Positions 33,935 through 45,796 are shown, numbered from the stretch's first letter. The stretch: 64,000 nucleotides of DNA from Oreohelix idahoensis (GCA_024509875.1 JAMPIV010000299.1:1-64000), one strand, 5' to 3'. Numbers and translations are program-made. The notes: generated by a model from the letters alone, not told the origin.

Positions 33935-35950
33935 TGTGGCAAAATTTGGTACCACTTGATTTGTTTGTGAAAAAATGTGTAACGCGACATACAGCGATAT
34001 AAGGGTGAAGGGACAGCTCGGTGGGTCTTGCTTTGAAGTTGACGTTGAGGTGAAATATTTGCGTTTCGCCTAAGCCGTACCGCATTGGGAAAGGGTAGGA
34101 CGGAGCGAATATATGAAACAAGGCCGATCTTAAAAATTTGCATTGGCAGGAAAGAAAATCTAAAGCTACAAGCGCACGCTTGGTGGAAGGACATTTAAGC
34201 TGTAATCATTCATATAAGGAGATAGAGAATGAGTAATTTCCAAAAGGATATTATTCAAATGTAAGTAGTTTAAAAATAATTAATATTTTTCATAGTCATT
34301 ACATCTGCAAATAGTTAGTTCATGATCTTTAAGAATTTATTATAAATGCATACCTCAACGGAAGTCGAAAAAAAATTGGATAGAATGAACGCTTCATATT
34401 GGGAAAATGAAAGGATACCTAGGAAGGAAGGAAAGATATAAGTGTGTGGTAAAAAGAATAGAAAACAAGTACAGAAAAAGCACAAATCGCACCAAACCAA
34501 GAGATTTAACAACAATCTAAGCTGACTCAAGACGGTGCTTTCTCATACAGGAGGCGTCGCCCAAATATAAGGACAGAACGGCCCGTTTAAAATCACACAC
34601 ACAAAATCCAGACGCCAGAGTGAGAGACTGGAAGACAGTATCTGCAAGAAAGGATTTTCACGCTGCATGCAGGGCAGATAGACTTCAGCAAATACAGCCT
34701 CGCCATGTGTTTATTTATCCTAGAGGGTATGTAGGTTTATTAAGGATATAAGTGTGACTAATATCATTTTATTTCAGATTTTGTTTACGATTTGATTGTA
34801 TCAGACCTAATAAAAAGGGTATACAGAAAGCCAGTGACGCTAACCAGAGATAAACTCTACCGTTATTGTCAGGAAGCATAACAATTAATTGGTTAGCCAA
34901 ATATATCATGGCTAGTTCTTGCCTGGAAGCTTCCAACATACCAGCAAGTACATAAGAGACTTGGCATCCATAAGTGGAAGGCACAGGTTATATCTTACCC
35001 ATGTATCATAACATGTGATCTATTCATGCATTTTGTTAACGTCTGCACAGTAGACACTATCGTTACACGCTATCTCTGTAACATACTAACATGAATCGCT
35101 CATTTATATACAAACACTGAGGACTTGGTCGCCTCATGATTATCAGTAGTGGGTGAACTTGTTGGAACACCATAGCCACCTATTACCTTTTGTTCCAGGT
35201 TTTATGATCGTTCCTGATCGAGCTCATGATCGAGTGTCTGATCGAGTTGGTGATCAGGTACCAACTAAAGACTTGAGGACCTTTTATCCTGCTAACTAGA
35301 GCCTAGTGGTCAAACAATCTTCAACACCTTAGTCCCCCGTAGTTATAGGGCTGGCTGAAGGAAAGGCTTCTTGATTATCAGTCTGTCTCTAGAAACCTCG
35401 AACAGACGTTACGTAATGCAAGTTGAGTTTACGTGTACCCAATCCTACAAACACTGTGAGCGTTCCAAAGCGATAGTCAATTATGAGAAATGCTAGATAC
35501 TAGATAGCAAGAGATACCAAAACTACTGTGACAGACTTTATAATTTCATTGGAAGATACATCCAAGACTTTTTTACTATTATTTATTTTACTTTGTAAAT
35601 ATAAACAATCATACATTTTACCATCTTCCAACACCCATTTCTCATTACAAGAATATATAGATGTACATAAAAAATTATGAAATTGTACTCATTTGACTCG
35701 TTAAATTTTTAACTGTTAAATTTTGAGTTACTTTTTCTAAGTTAAGTATATTATTTCATAGGGTTACTATAGCGAAAGTAAAGCAGTATACTTCCGAAGC
35801 CTAAATCTATTGTCCAGCTTAGAGTATTCACAGCCGTAACTCAATTGTGATACCAGTGTACTTCTCTGGCACTGGGTCTTCATACTTTCTAGAGAGAAAT
35901 TCTACTTCTTCTCTACCACCATCAGCACACTAGAAAAATATTTCGCTACA
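33935..35950 (+). mobile_element. Solo LTR of the Gmr1-like element in the receptor intron
   Basis: This 2016-base copy is co-linear with the array LTRs from TGTGGC...TTTGGTACC to TTTCGCTACA, with the host sequence CCAGC directly repeated on both sides (33930-33934 and 35951-35955). It therefore defines the LTR ends exactly (TGT...ACA) and the 5-bp target duplication. It is diverged from the array copies by many substitutions and is clean of insertion noise. It lies sense to the array but opposite to the receptor gene, whose 2.9 kb intron it mostly fills. Internal loss by LTR-LTR recombination is the usual origin. Confidence 0.9.
35203..35258 (+). repeat. 12-bp tandem repeat inside the solo LTR
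   Basis: GATCGAG recurs about every 12-13 bases (CTGATCGAG, ATGATCGAG, CTGATCGAG, then GTGATCAGG). The array LTR 3 has a single CTGATCGAG preceded by a different short duplication, so this is a local expansion. Confidence 0.6.
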
Positions 35951-35984
35951 CCAGCTCGCCAAAGAGTTACAGGCTTATACCAAC

Positions 35985-36330
35985 GGTGTCACAAGTCTTC
36001 ATGTCACGTGCCATCTGCTTAAAGTTCGTTCTATGTCTTTCTCCTTATTTTTATTCCGTCTTCAGTTCTCTTCCTCGTGCGCTTTCTTGTGGCCTCTCTC
36101 TCTAACTGTCTTTCTCTAGGGATTCCATACAGAAGTATTGCCTTGTAAACAGGAGACCTCAATGTGTGTCCTTTCCATCGATAGCGTCTTCTTCTAGTCC
36201 TTTGTTATATTTTTCTGGTTTTTGACTTCAAATCCCGCATTAGTGCTTTTGTCGCACCATTTCAATCTTTCTGTCCTTCATAAGCACACATTTATATAAG
36301 TCACTTCTTTTTGCTGGCGGTTTCTGTTAT
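35985..36330 (-). pseudogene. LINE C-terminal remnant in the receptor intron
   Basis: Minus-strand frames give RYRWKGHTLR, then AILLYGIPRERQ and a RPQE-like block, the pattern of a LINE polymerase C-terminus (RxRWxGHxLR ... RPRE). It is short and shifted in frame, so heavily decayed. It lies between the solo LTR and the upstream exon. Confidence 0.4.
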
Positions 36331-36729
36331 TCTTCATGTTTCAGAGCCCTAGAAGATAACCAACCTGAAATGCGAGTTGAACAATCATATTTTTCTGTGA
36401 CCATTACAATAGTAATATACGAAATTTAAGTGATTACACAAACGTCATTAACACTTTTGTCAGAACATGCCACAGTGCATTTGACATAATAGTATTAATG
36501 CTTTAATTTTCAAGAAAACACATCCAGAATTTACAATAATTGCGCAATTCTTTGTGGTAACTGCTTTAGTAAATTATACGTTGAAAAGATTACCGCGGAA
36601 AATGAGAGATGACTTGGCAAACTATATGAAAAGTTTCATGAAAATCCAGAAAAACCCAGTTGGTAAATGACATTTCATCTGTTTTCATTTTACAGATAGG
36701 AAGAAATGTTTTGAATAGCCAGTACATAC

Positions 36730-36944
36730 CTTAAAGGGCGCAGTAATACACACACATCTCTCTATAGTAATCGTAGCGGTGATGCAACTGCTCACTCGGG
36801 TAAAAACAAAATGTTGCATTGCTGATGTCAGGTACATGACATCAACGGAATCGTAAGGAATATCTGCTGCCATGACTGAAGGGGTGAGGCTGATGCATGT
36901 CCAAACCATTGTTGTAAGGCTACCTAGATCAGAAACTGATAAAC
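36730..36944 (-). CDS. Rhodopsin-like GPCR, upstream exon (TM2 to TM3)
   Basis: This exon has an acceptor CTGCCTTTTCAG before GTTTATCAG and a donor AAG/GTATGT at 36729-36730. It is 215 bases long, entering in phase 1 and leaving in phase 0. It encodes LSVSDLGSLTTMVW (TM2 with the conserved Asp) and FTRVSSCITATITIERC (TM3, with ERC in place of DRY), then ITAPFK, which joins the next exon's IKRIVTP. The usual TM3 cysteine is replaced (HFVFTR). The exon for TM1 and the N-terminus was not found upstream, so the gene is incomplete here or continues beyond LINE-rich DNA. The ATG at 37021-37023 lies in the intron and is not the start. Confidence 0.75.
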
Positions 36945-37139
36945 CTGAAAAGGCAGAATTATAATGTTCCAAATCAATGTTGAGTGCTTTAGCATTTTCC
37001 CACTGTTCATCTATACTCTGCATTTTCTCTATTGCATTGTACCTATTCCCATTAGTAATTTCCTAATCTGATTTCAGTAAGGCTAAGTTAAACTTAATGT
37101 TGTTTGAAGCTCGCATTACTGTCTTCAATTTTAGTCTAA

Positions 37140-37415
37140 TTTTTTCCAATTACTGGTGTATGATTGCTGTAGCAGTCTGCTCATGGGCAAGTTTTCACAG
37201 ATTTCAAACTGTTTCTAAATCTCCTGCATATTAGTATGTAGTCAATCTGATTGTGAACTTTGTTTCCTGGACTTTTCCACGTTCAAAGGCGTCTAGGATG
37301 CTGTTAAACCAGGTGTTTCCTACAATCATAACATGCATCCTTGCCCAATCTATCAGTCTGTCACATCTTTCATATCTTTCTCCCATGCCATAACCACAAG
37401 TCACATCATCTACTA
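37140..37415 (-). pseudogene. LINE endonuclease remnant
   Basis: On the minus strand the sequence encodes GMGERYERCDRLIDWAR, then IVGNTWF and TKFTIRLTTY. This is the part of an apurinic-like LINE endonuclease around the GERNERGxxLxxFA and NTxF blocks. No reverse transcriptase follows in the same orientation, so it is an orphan fragment. Confidence 0.6.
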
Positions 37416-38480
37416 GGAATCACTACTTCAAACATGACAAGAAATCATACTGTAGTAAAATCTGCGAGAATAATCGCTCATTTCAGTAAGATTTTAGTCA
37501 TAAAATGATAATAAATAAACCCGCCCTATTGTGTCTGACGGTGATACTCTCACACGCCAGCATAGCGCTGAATTTTGTGCCATGAAACGGCTTAGAACCT
37601 ATCCCACCGTTTAAACCTACCCGCTTTCCTTGTGACGTACATTTTTAACATTTTGCCCGATCTGATAGAGACTGTGGCAAAACTTATAATTAACTATTTT
37701 GCGGAAGTGTGCCGCCAAACCACTGTCTGAATTAACGTAATATTTTGACTTTAACGCTGGTAATAAGTAGTAATCCTTACATTTTTTGGTAGTGTAACAC
37801 GAGACAATACAAATATTTAACGCCTATTCAAATACCCGCCGCGCAAAACCCCGCTTCGCTTGACACGTTGTGCCTTGCATATATACACGCTGTGGCAAAG
37901 CCAACAGAGGCAAACACGCAGACAATTTTATTTCCTCCTCGCGGTAGTATTTCTGACGTCACTAAATCAAGTTGTTATTTGAAAATACACGCTAGCGAGA
38001 GATGAGAGAGAGGGGAAGATGGCCGTCTTGTGTAAAATTTTTATTTGACGATTGACAGTGACAAAAATGAAAATTTAAACCATAATGAAACTGACCATAA
38101 AAATCATATTGTAGTATAGCTTAAAGTCCACTGAGCAAGAATATGTTTTAAATAATATGGTAGTCCAAGTATTAGCCAAGTTATTGAGAAAATACTACAT
38201 GTCTACGGACGCGCGACCAGACAGACTGTTGTTCTTGCTTGTTTTTTTCATAACGTTAGTGGGACGCCAGCGTAGAAAAGAGGCATTGAGGTAAATTCAA
38301 ATTCGCTTGGGTAAAAAGAGTATAGGAGGAGAGGGGAGCGGTAGGAAAATTGTTACCCAAAACTAAACATCTTTTTGTATTGGCATAACTAAAGCATGCT
38401 GGCCAATCGATTACCAGACACCGAGTTTGTGTGGAATTATTTTTGTATTTCAAAAACTACATTTGAATTCTGGTGGTCGC
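37416..38480. other. No recognised gene
   Basis: AT-rich intergenic-looking DNA. The open stretch at 38256-38453 (minus) has no recognisable features. Confidence 0.4.
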
Positions 38481-38488
38481 AAGCTTTC

Positions 38489-38700
38489 GATTGGCCAGTG
38501 CTAATAAATATTAGCGAAAGGCTTTCATTATTCATTGCCAGTTGAACAAAACTTTTCATTCAAATACGCTGAGATCAGCTGTGTTAATTTTAAAATTAAA
38601 TAAGAAGAAGTATTCACAGTCTGGACAGTGCAGAAGAAACTGAGGCCACTTCTTTGCAAGTCAACGTCATTTGTTTATATTTCTTGAAATTTGTGGTAAG
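38489..38700 (+). promoter_or_regulatory. Promoter-like module A with splice-donor-like end
   Basis: GATTGG (inverted CCAAT) is followed by TAATAAATA and, about 150 bases later, by GCAAGTCAACG...TTTGTGGTAAG, which ends in a donor-like GTAAG. A similar module lies at 43303-43590, with about 75 percent identity over the last 48 bases. It may be a 5' untranslated exon or an LTR piece; no coding exon was found behind it. Confidence 0.3.
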
Positions 38701-39585
38701 AATGCTTTATGAATTTAATATGTTTAATCCCACGGCCAAAGTTAGATACTGCTATTGAGAAAAGTGAAGGACGTGCCGGGAGCAGACATTGTTGAGTCCT
38801 CACATTGAACTGTATCTAACTGATGTATGTTTTCATGATTGTGTTTTAATAATTATTGCATTAGAATATGTTAGTAAGCCTCTGTGTTCCATGAACACTG
38901 TTTAACATGCCTGAAGCATTTATTTTTAAAAAAGAAAAGAATGAGAAAATCATACCAAAGGAAATGTGGTTACTCCACATTATTTTATTGAGGAAAACTA
39001 TGTAAACTTACAGTGGCGTATCTGCCATAGGGACCTGAGGTGTGGTCACAGAAAGGTATGAGTCATGTAAAATTAGGGGCGAATGCACCTGTAATGCATG
39101 CGAGGCTGACCCCATATCACCGTAGGAAAATAATACATATAATAAGTGATCAGATATAAAAGGCCAGGGTGTTCTTTTGTTGCAGAGGTTTTATTTCCTG
39201 TTGCGAGATGGTAACAGGAAACCGGCTGAGTGAGAATAAAGCCATCAAGTCTCCAACCATTCGTTTATGCTGTCAAAAGATAACGGGAGAAGCTTGGGCA
39301 TTTTGAGAGATCGAGATTTTCTGCAACATCATACTGTATTATCATTCTACAAGGAATCCCAGGTGATGTGTTAAGCATCTGGGTATATCTGACACTTTCG
39401 TTTGAATAAACTCTGGTATTTCAAAATCATACTCAGGAAGGTTAGGTTCCCTGCATATATTACATCATCATTCTTTTAGAGTCAGGGGCCTACATGTGCT
39501 TGACCTCAGACGGTTAATACAGACACGGATTTCATTCTTTTAGGATACCATCATAACCTCCCCAGCAAATCAAACTTTGCTAACA
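38701..39585. other. No recognised gene
   Basis: Only a short GGCGTATCTGCCATAGGG motif (39014) stands out, echoed at 43804 as GGCGTAGTAACCATTAGGG. This resembles the edge of a dispersed repeat but cannot be classified. Confidence 0.35.
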
Positions 39586-39589
39586 TACC

Positions 39590-41745
39590 AGAAGCAAAGA
39601 GGACTGAAAGAAGAAATGGATGACAGCTGACATTTTAAAACTGATAGATGCAAGAAGGAAGAAGAAGCAAGACAACGAAGAATATGTCAGACTAAATAAA
39701 TAAATCTTCTTCTTCTGCGATCAGTTTCCTATGCTCGGCCAAGTCTAAACAAGGAGATGAGTTGCCTCCATGAATCTAGTCGTCAGCAGGAAGTCATCGC
39801 GGGTGCCCCACAGTTTTTCTTCCACTTTTGTCTTATGGGGCCAGGTTAGAGCTGCCACCAAGGAGAGGGCACGTTTGCAGAATGTGTTCTGGAGTCTGGG
39901 GGCCATTTTGGCATGTGCACCGGTCAGTTAGGGCAGCGTCAATTTAGTGGAGATAGGCTTATAGTCTTCAATGGAAATAATAAGGAAATAATAAACAAAT
40001 GTAAAAGAGCAAAAGAAGCATGGTTAAACCGGAAGTGCAGAGAACTTGAAGTGCAGAACCGAAAAGACATAAATATATATGCACACGCAAATAAATGAGT
40101 TAACAGGCAGAAGGACACAAACAGTCACTGCCTGTTTGAAATCAAATGAAGGAACATTGTTAATGGATCATGAGAACATGATAGAAAGGTGGACAGAATA
40201 CTCCAAGGAGCTGTATGATGATGAAAGACCAGATTTGAACGACCAGGACAGTTGTGAAGGACCTCCAATATTTGTGGCAGAGGTAGAAGATGTCATGCAC
40301 CACATAAAGAAAGACAAAGCGCCTGGACCAGGTAATGTAACAGTAGAGGAAATGGAAGCTTTGAGAGAATTTAGAGTAGAAGTGATTAAAAAAAAACTCT
40401 TAAATGCCATCTACAACAGTGGTTAAATACCTGAAGATCTGCTAAAATCCATATTCACAGCTTTGACAAAGAAACCTGTAGCCATGGAATGTGAAGAACA
40501 TCGCACCATTAGTCTTATGAGTCATGTGACCAACATATTATTACGAATTGTCATGAGAAGAGGAATAAAATTTAACTAGAAATCATTGATAAACAGTGTG
40601 AATTTGTAGAAGGTAAAGGTACAAACAATGCTATATATATATTATAAGAACATTTATAGAAAGAGCCATAGAAGTGAAGACAGATCTGTACTTGTGCTTT
40701 ATAGATTACCCTAAGGCATTTAACAAAGTGAAACATGAGGAAATTATCAAAATGTTAGAAAGCATCAAGACTGATGGTAAAGACTTGAGAATAATAAAGA
40801 ACAAGTACTGACAACAAACAGTATCTGTAAGAATTAGGAGACAAAAAGGAACGTTTCGGCAGGTAAAAATGGGAGTCAGGCAGGGATGTGTGCTTTCACC
40901 GGATCTGTTCAATCTGTACAGTGAAAATGTAATGAGATCTCTAGAGGATATGCCAGGATTATCATTCGGCGGACATAATATAAACAACTTGAGACACGCT
41001 GATGACACAGTCTTAATAGCAGAAAGTGAAAAGGAGCTGCAGGAAATGTTTGACACAATAGTGAAAGAAAGTGAAAATAATGGCCTTAGCCTTAATAGCA
41101 AAAAGACAGTAGTAATGGTCGTCTCAAAGAAAAGGGTTTCCCCATTCAAATACCTGGGCATACCTGGGCATATTATTAACAACGGATGGAAGATGCATAT
41201 CAGAAGTGAAGAGCAGAATAGCGCAGGCAAAAGCAGCATTCTATAGAATGAAGAGTAATTTATAAAACAATTCTTTGTCATTGGAAGTAAGAAAGAGAGT
41301 TCTTCATTGTTATATAGAACCAATTCTGACATATGGGAGTAAGTCATGGACAATTAGTAAACAAATGGGAAGGCACTAGAGGAAACAGAGATGCGATTTT
41401 ACAGATGAATGTTAAAGATACTACGGCTAGCCAAAAAGTGTAATCAGGATGTCCTGAAAGAAGCCAATGCGCAAAGACAACCTATTTCATAAGTTAGAAA
41501 GAAGCAATCAACTTTCTTTGGGGCCTGTTATGAGAAGAGCAAAGCTGGAATATATCGTAACAACAAGTAAGATTGAAGGAAAAAGAGATATGGGAAGACA
41601 GAGAGAGAAATATTGGACAGTTTGACATCCAGGAATGGAAAGAAGTCAACAGCAGAACTGATAAATTGTACTGTGGACAGGCAGTAGTGGAGAGACATGA
41701 TCTCCTACGCCACAAGACATGGTTCTTGAAGAAGAAGAAATCAAT
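39590..41745 (+). pseudogene. Decayed LINE: linker, reverse transcriptase and C-terminus
   Basis: A non-LTR retrotransposon polymerase with its endonuclease missing. The linker before the polymerase reads IINKCKRAKEAWLN (39985-) and MIERWTEYSKELYDD (40180-). Reverse transcriptase follows with KDKAPGPGNVTVEEMEAL (40310-), EEHRTISLM (40498-), YLCFIDYPKAF (40690-), GVRQGCVLSPDLFNLYS (40872-), and RHADDTVLIAESEKEL (40992-), where the usual YADD has become HADD. The thumb and C-terminus run to about 41740. At least two stops and several frameshifts break it. A reversed LINE fragment is inserted at 39705-39974. The family is one very common in invertebrate genomes; the clade is not assigned. Confidence 0.8.
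39705..39974 (-). mobile_element. 5'-truncated LINE fragment nested in the older LINE
   Basis: On the minus strand it encodes a C-terminal Cys/His block (CTCQNGPQTPEHILQTCPL) and ends with an AGAAGAAGAAG tail. It splits the host LINE between VRLNK and EIINKCK. AAATAA-like sequence on both sides is a possible target duplication. It is inserted opposite to the host LINE. Confidence 0.65.
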
Positions 41746-42265
41746 GTTGTTGAATATAAGAACTTGCTTTATCTTTATCAATATTACGTATAATAACAGA
41801 TAATTCGGTTCGCGTTATTTAAATGACCAAAGATCTGTATCGATTTGCATGTTAATTATTATATCGGTTTCTTTTTTTAATTTGTTTCAACATTTATGTG
41901 TGGTTTTGATTTTGCCGATTGTGTTGGTAGTCTAACTGATGTTGTCCTTCACACACTTATTTATGTGAAAGACGCCGTAGCCTATATGTAAATTGAGCAT
42001 CATCCTTTTCTTCATCAACTATGCTTTGTGTTCCAATACCTTTTGCTGTGTCTCACCTCACCCAGTGAATAATCATTTTGAGGCTTTCTATAATAATCAG
42101 TCGTTATAATGTTAATTCGTCTGAAAGTTTGTTTCCGATACAGTTTTGCAGATGACTGTGAATATTCTTAAGAATTTTCTTGGCCTCATCTTACTGTGTC
42201 AGCGTGTTTTTATCGGGGTCTATGTTATCAAATTTCTATACGAAAGTCCGGCAAAGCTGATATTT
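41746..42265. other. No recognised gene
   Basis: AT-rich sequence between the LINE end and the GTT microsatellite. No feature supported. Confidence 0.4.
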
Positions 42266-42270
42266 AGAGG

Positions 42271-42357
42271 TGATGTTGCTGTTATTGTTGCTGTTGTTGT
42301 TATTGTTGCTGTTGTTGTTATTGCTGTTGTTGTTATTGTTTCTGTTGTTGTTATTTA
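42271..42357 (+). repeat. (GTT)n imperfect microsatellite
   Basis: GTTGCTGTTATT-type trinucleotide run. It creates an open stretch rich in Val and Ile that is not a gene. Confidence 0.9.
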
Positions 42358-43300
42358 ACCAGGACTGCTGAGGGTGTAGCGCCTCTGTATCCAATGTCAA
42401 GGTGGTTACCTTCGTATTATCGGAAGTAAAGATGTGTCATGAAATATTCTAATCCACATATATAAATTAAAAGGTAAATGTAAAGCCTAACCAATAAATT
42501 TAATAAAAGGAAAGAAGAATGGTAAAGAACAGTGCTGTCACAATGACTGTACTCGAAATCCCCCTTGTTTTCTACTTCGTCTGCAAATTGTAACGCTTTC
42601 ACGTTGATAGTAAAAGCCTACTGTATTATTACCCGCTTTCTTCAATGAAACGTGTACTGTATTTCTTGGAAAAACCTTGAGATACGCAAGCTGATCAATG
42701 ACCTAGATTTAATATTTCATTCATTCCATACACGGCGTAACTAAAAGACAGATAAAGCAGGAGAGAGAGAGGGGCGAATGAAGGCAGGAAGCATGCAATA
42801 CTAAACACGCGTCGCGCGATACACAATTGCTGCCATCACGCGTGTAAGGCTACTAGCACTATCTTTTTCAAATCGACAGTGATAAAATTCACTACCCATA
42901 CCAGAGTTAGGTTTTAAAATCCTGAAAAACGCTTATTGGGAATTATGACAATATACTGGTTTACGTTTGAAAACATGACAGTACCCAGACACCCTCAAGT
43001 TTGGAAGTGAGAAGGTAGTAACAGCACGACTATCCTAGAAGAATATGCATATTGGCTCCATTAAATTCGTATATTTGGGTTCCTTAGGGCTTGCTGACAA
43101 AGAATATGTAAAACGTTACGCAAATAGTCTAGGAATTACCAAATTATAACCAAAATAAAATAGTGGGGGTGCCTGACAGCATGAAATCATTTCTGCTCAT
43201 AAAATTTTTTTATAACGTGTTTGAAAAAACATTACGTTACGGAAATAGACTACCATGTTAACTCCTATTTGATTGGAGCGCAACAAATGTAAGACTAAAC
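42358..43300. other. No recognised gene
   Basis: A GA-rich patch (42760-42780) and the sequence leading to promoter-like module B. I see no coding or RNA gene. Confidence 0.35.
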
Positions 43301-43302
43301 AC

Positions 43303-43590
43303 GATTGGTCGGGCTATAAATACTATCTTGTGTTGTCAGGGGAAACGTGAAAAGGAGTACTTTTTTGAAAAGATGTGTAGACATGGTTTCATTGGTTAGA
43401 GCTGCGAATATACACAATTCAGAGCGTCTGTTCCTTGCCACATCTTGTAATAAACCTACTAAGAAGCAGTGCGTTGAGCACCAGTGTATATTTTTTATAA
43501 AATAAAGCCTGGGACATCGGCAGATCGGAGTTGTGCTATATTCATTGCCAGTCAACGAAACTGTTTATTATTTCCATGAATTGTGGTAAG
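43303..43590 (+). promoter_or_regulatory. Promoter-like module B with splice-donor-like end
   Basis: GATTGGTC is followed after a few bases by a good TATA element, CTATAAATA (43314-43322). The module ends with CCAGTCAACG...CATGAATTGTGGTAAG, a donor-like GTAAGC preceded by an ATG. Module A at 38489 shares the end. If real, it is a first exon; the next exon is not established. Confidence 0.35.
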
Positions 43591-43967
43591 CTTGAAATAT
43601 TCAATATCTTTTAATGAAAATTGAATGTAAATTGATAATTCATGTCTGTATATATGTGTAGTTCAGTAGCGAACATGATGTAAAGCCTATAGTGCTCCAG
43701 CCTGAACAGAAGGTGTCGGAGGAAAGTAAAACTGCATGGAATGGCCAAACAGTACACTGACACCTAGATTATTGACTAGAAAGAAATAATGCTGGAATTG
43801 CAGAGGCGTAGTAACCATTAGGGAGGAAAATACTGGTATAAAGTATTTCAGATGAAGCTGACAGTTGGCCTAACGCTCTGAACTCAATGTTTGTGACGTA
43901 TTGTGCTCAGTGTAGAAATAGAGTATAAATTAGTTATGAAGTAGGAGGTACAACCTTCTTGTTTCAG

Positions 43968-44085
43968 GGACCGTGGTCTTAAAGTTATTGAGCAGCACCT
44001 GGTCAGAGCTTTGCTGAAGCCAGAGGCGGACAGCATACTCCTTGGCCCATATAGCAACCAGAGGGGTGGCTCCAGAACTCATTAA
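43968..44085 (+). other. Weak candidate terminal exon
   Basis: CTTCTTGTTTCAG at 43955-43967 is a good acceptor. Behind it a 38-codon stretch stays open (DRGLKVIEQHLVRALLKPEA and on) to a TAA at 44083-44085. Its frame does not match the donor of module B (phase conflict), and the peptide is unknown to me. Confidence 0.15.
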
Positions 44086-45602
44086 AGTAATCGAGCAGAG
44101 GAGTCTTTTACTGCAGTCATCACGAAAGATAAGAGAGTGTGGCCATGGAGCTCAACATTATGTACCCCCATCTTAAAATGACATTCTAAAATAAAATTAA
44201 GAGGGGAATTTAATTGTTTTAATGCCAGGAACTGAGAACATCTCTAATACTAGTTCCAACAAAAACAAACTATTGAAGTCATGATGACAAATACCAACAG
44301 AGCTTGAAAAAACAAAACAAAACCAGTATTACCTCATATTACTACTACACAACTGACACACATAGGATACTATTAAAAATATATGTCACTACAAGATTCA
44401 TGTTGATAAATTCTGTACATATAACTTGTAATTAAAATTGATTGTGATTCCTGGTTCCCTTTGTATTTGAATCAGGACACATATACATTCATGACAGCAC
44501 TGAATACATATTGTTATTTGAAAAGTTATCAGTGACTCCTTTAAGATATCCTCGTAGAGTGTTTTATGTATGTGAGTGTCACAGTGTTGTCAAGTGTGGT
44601 GGAATAAATTAAATTGTTTATCTGTCTGTTGTTGTTATGACTTACACTTCATCATACACATACCCTAGACAAATAACGTAATCATCACACTATTCCAGAA
44701 TAATTCTGACTGAGGTATACATATGTGGCAGCAAGTAAGGTTATCTATAATACACTACTCTTATTAGATATAGATTCCTTCACAGCTGATCTCAGTCAGT
44801 ACACTAAGTCCCCTATAAATATTTATAACATCCCACTTCACCACAAGATGGAGGGGGTTTCATTAGCAGTTCTGCCAATACGCAATTTGTTTAGTTAGGG
44901 TTATGCATACTAATTAGTTTCCCTTGAATTCTATCCTGTCTTAACACGCATTTAACCTATAATCATAAATTTTCAAGCCAGCATGTCAAAAGAGACGTAG
45001 GGTAATGTGTATTACCAGCTATTCTGGGGATGGGAGGATGATGGGGTGGAGTGGGGGTAGGGTGGGGGAGAGGAGCTATGTAAATATGTTGGGTTAGAAT
45101 ACTGTGCTCTGGTTATGAGCTCTCTCATGGAATTATCAGGTCCATCTCCTAGACCTGTTATCCATCAGTTGCAAAATCCTCATTCATTCAATGGACCAGA
45201 TAAATGCATGAATCATATTTTATATCGTGCAGTTTAAACAAGCTTTACGAGTAATGCTAAACTCTCAATAAGCTCAACGTAAAATATATATAACTAAACG
45301 GGAGACCAGTATAATATGATGTTTTTCCCACAATGACAATGTGAACGATACACCAAGTGTATACAGGGTGTTTCAATATTATGTACACATACTTCGACTA
45401 CATATCATCACACATAACACAGAATTTTGCTATTTTGCAAGACTAGAGCAGAATAATGCAGTGATGGTCCAACAATGGCCAAAACCTAGAGTATCAAATG
45501 CGAGTCTTCAAATGTATCTACCTTCGCACAAGATTACTCTTGGCAGAGATGCAAATAGAACGATGAAGATGCTTCTACCTTAAGGGAATGTTCAAAGAAT
45601 AT
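44086..45602. other. Mostly unannotated, with one diverged F-like patch
   Basis: At 45080-45185 the order AAATATGTTGGGTTAGAATACTGTGC...GTTATGAGCTCT...ATCCATCAGTTGCA parallels the 193-bp F segment (CTAAAATACTGTGCTTTGG...GGGCTCT...TCATCTATGCA). It is probably a dispersed repeat shared with F. The open stretch at 45341-45583 has no recognisable domain. Confidence 0.35.
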
Positions 45603-45735
45603 CACTGGCTAACAAAAAAAAAATTTTTTTTTTCTTTCTCTAACATTTCTATGTTTTTCTGGTCAATTTTAATGCGCTGTTTTTAAATCTGCAAACCGTT
45701 TTTCTCTATCAGGTCGGGATCTCTAGAAATACGCA
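45603..45735 (+). repeat. Left terminal inverted repeat
   Basis: Imperfect partner of 47655-47776. It contains an A-run/T-run near the tip that makes it slightly longer than the right copy. Confidence 0.7.
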
Positions 45736-45796
45736 ATTGAAGTTTTTTAACAATGCATACAGTATTACAACATCATTCGTACACGAAGTATAACAG

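Noticed and set aside
33405..33959. 184-codon open stretch on the plus strand opposite the GPCR exon
   Set aside because: It is the antisense shadow of the receptor exon, which has splice sites and transmembrane motifs on the minus strand.
40706..41353. 215-codon open stretch on the minus strand
   Set aside because: It is the antisense shadow of LINE reverse transcriptase, whose catalytic motifs read on the plus strand.
37960..43830. Long segmental duplication between 38.0-39.0 kb and 42.8-43.8 kb
   Set aside because: Apart from about 50 bases at the donor-like end and the GATTGG/TATA pair, the alignment is not convincing by eye.
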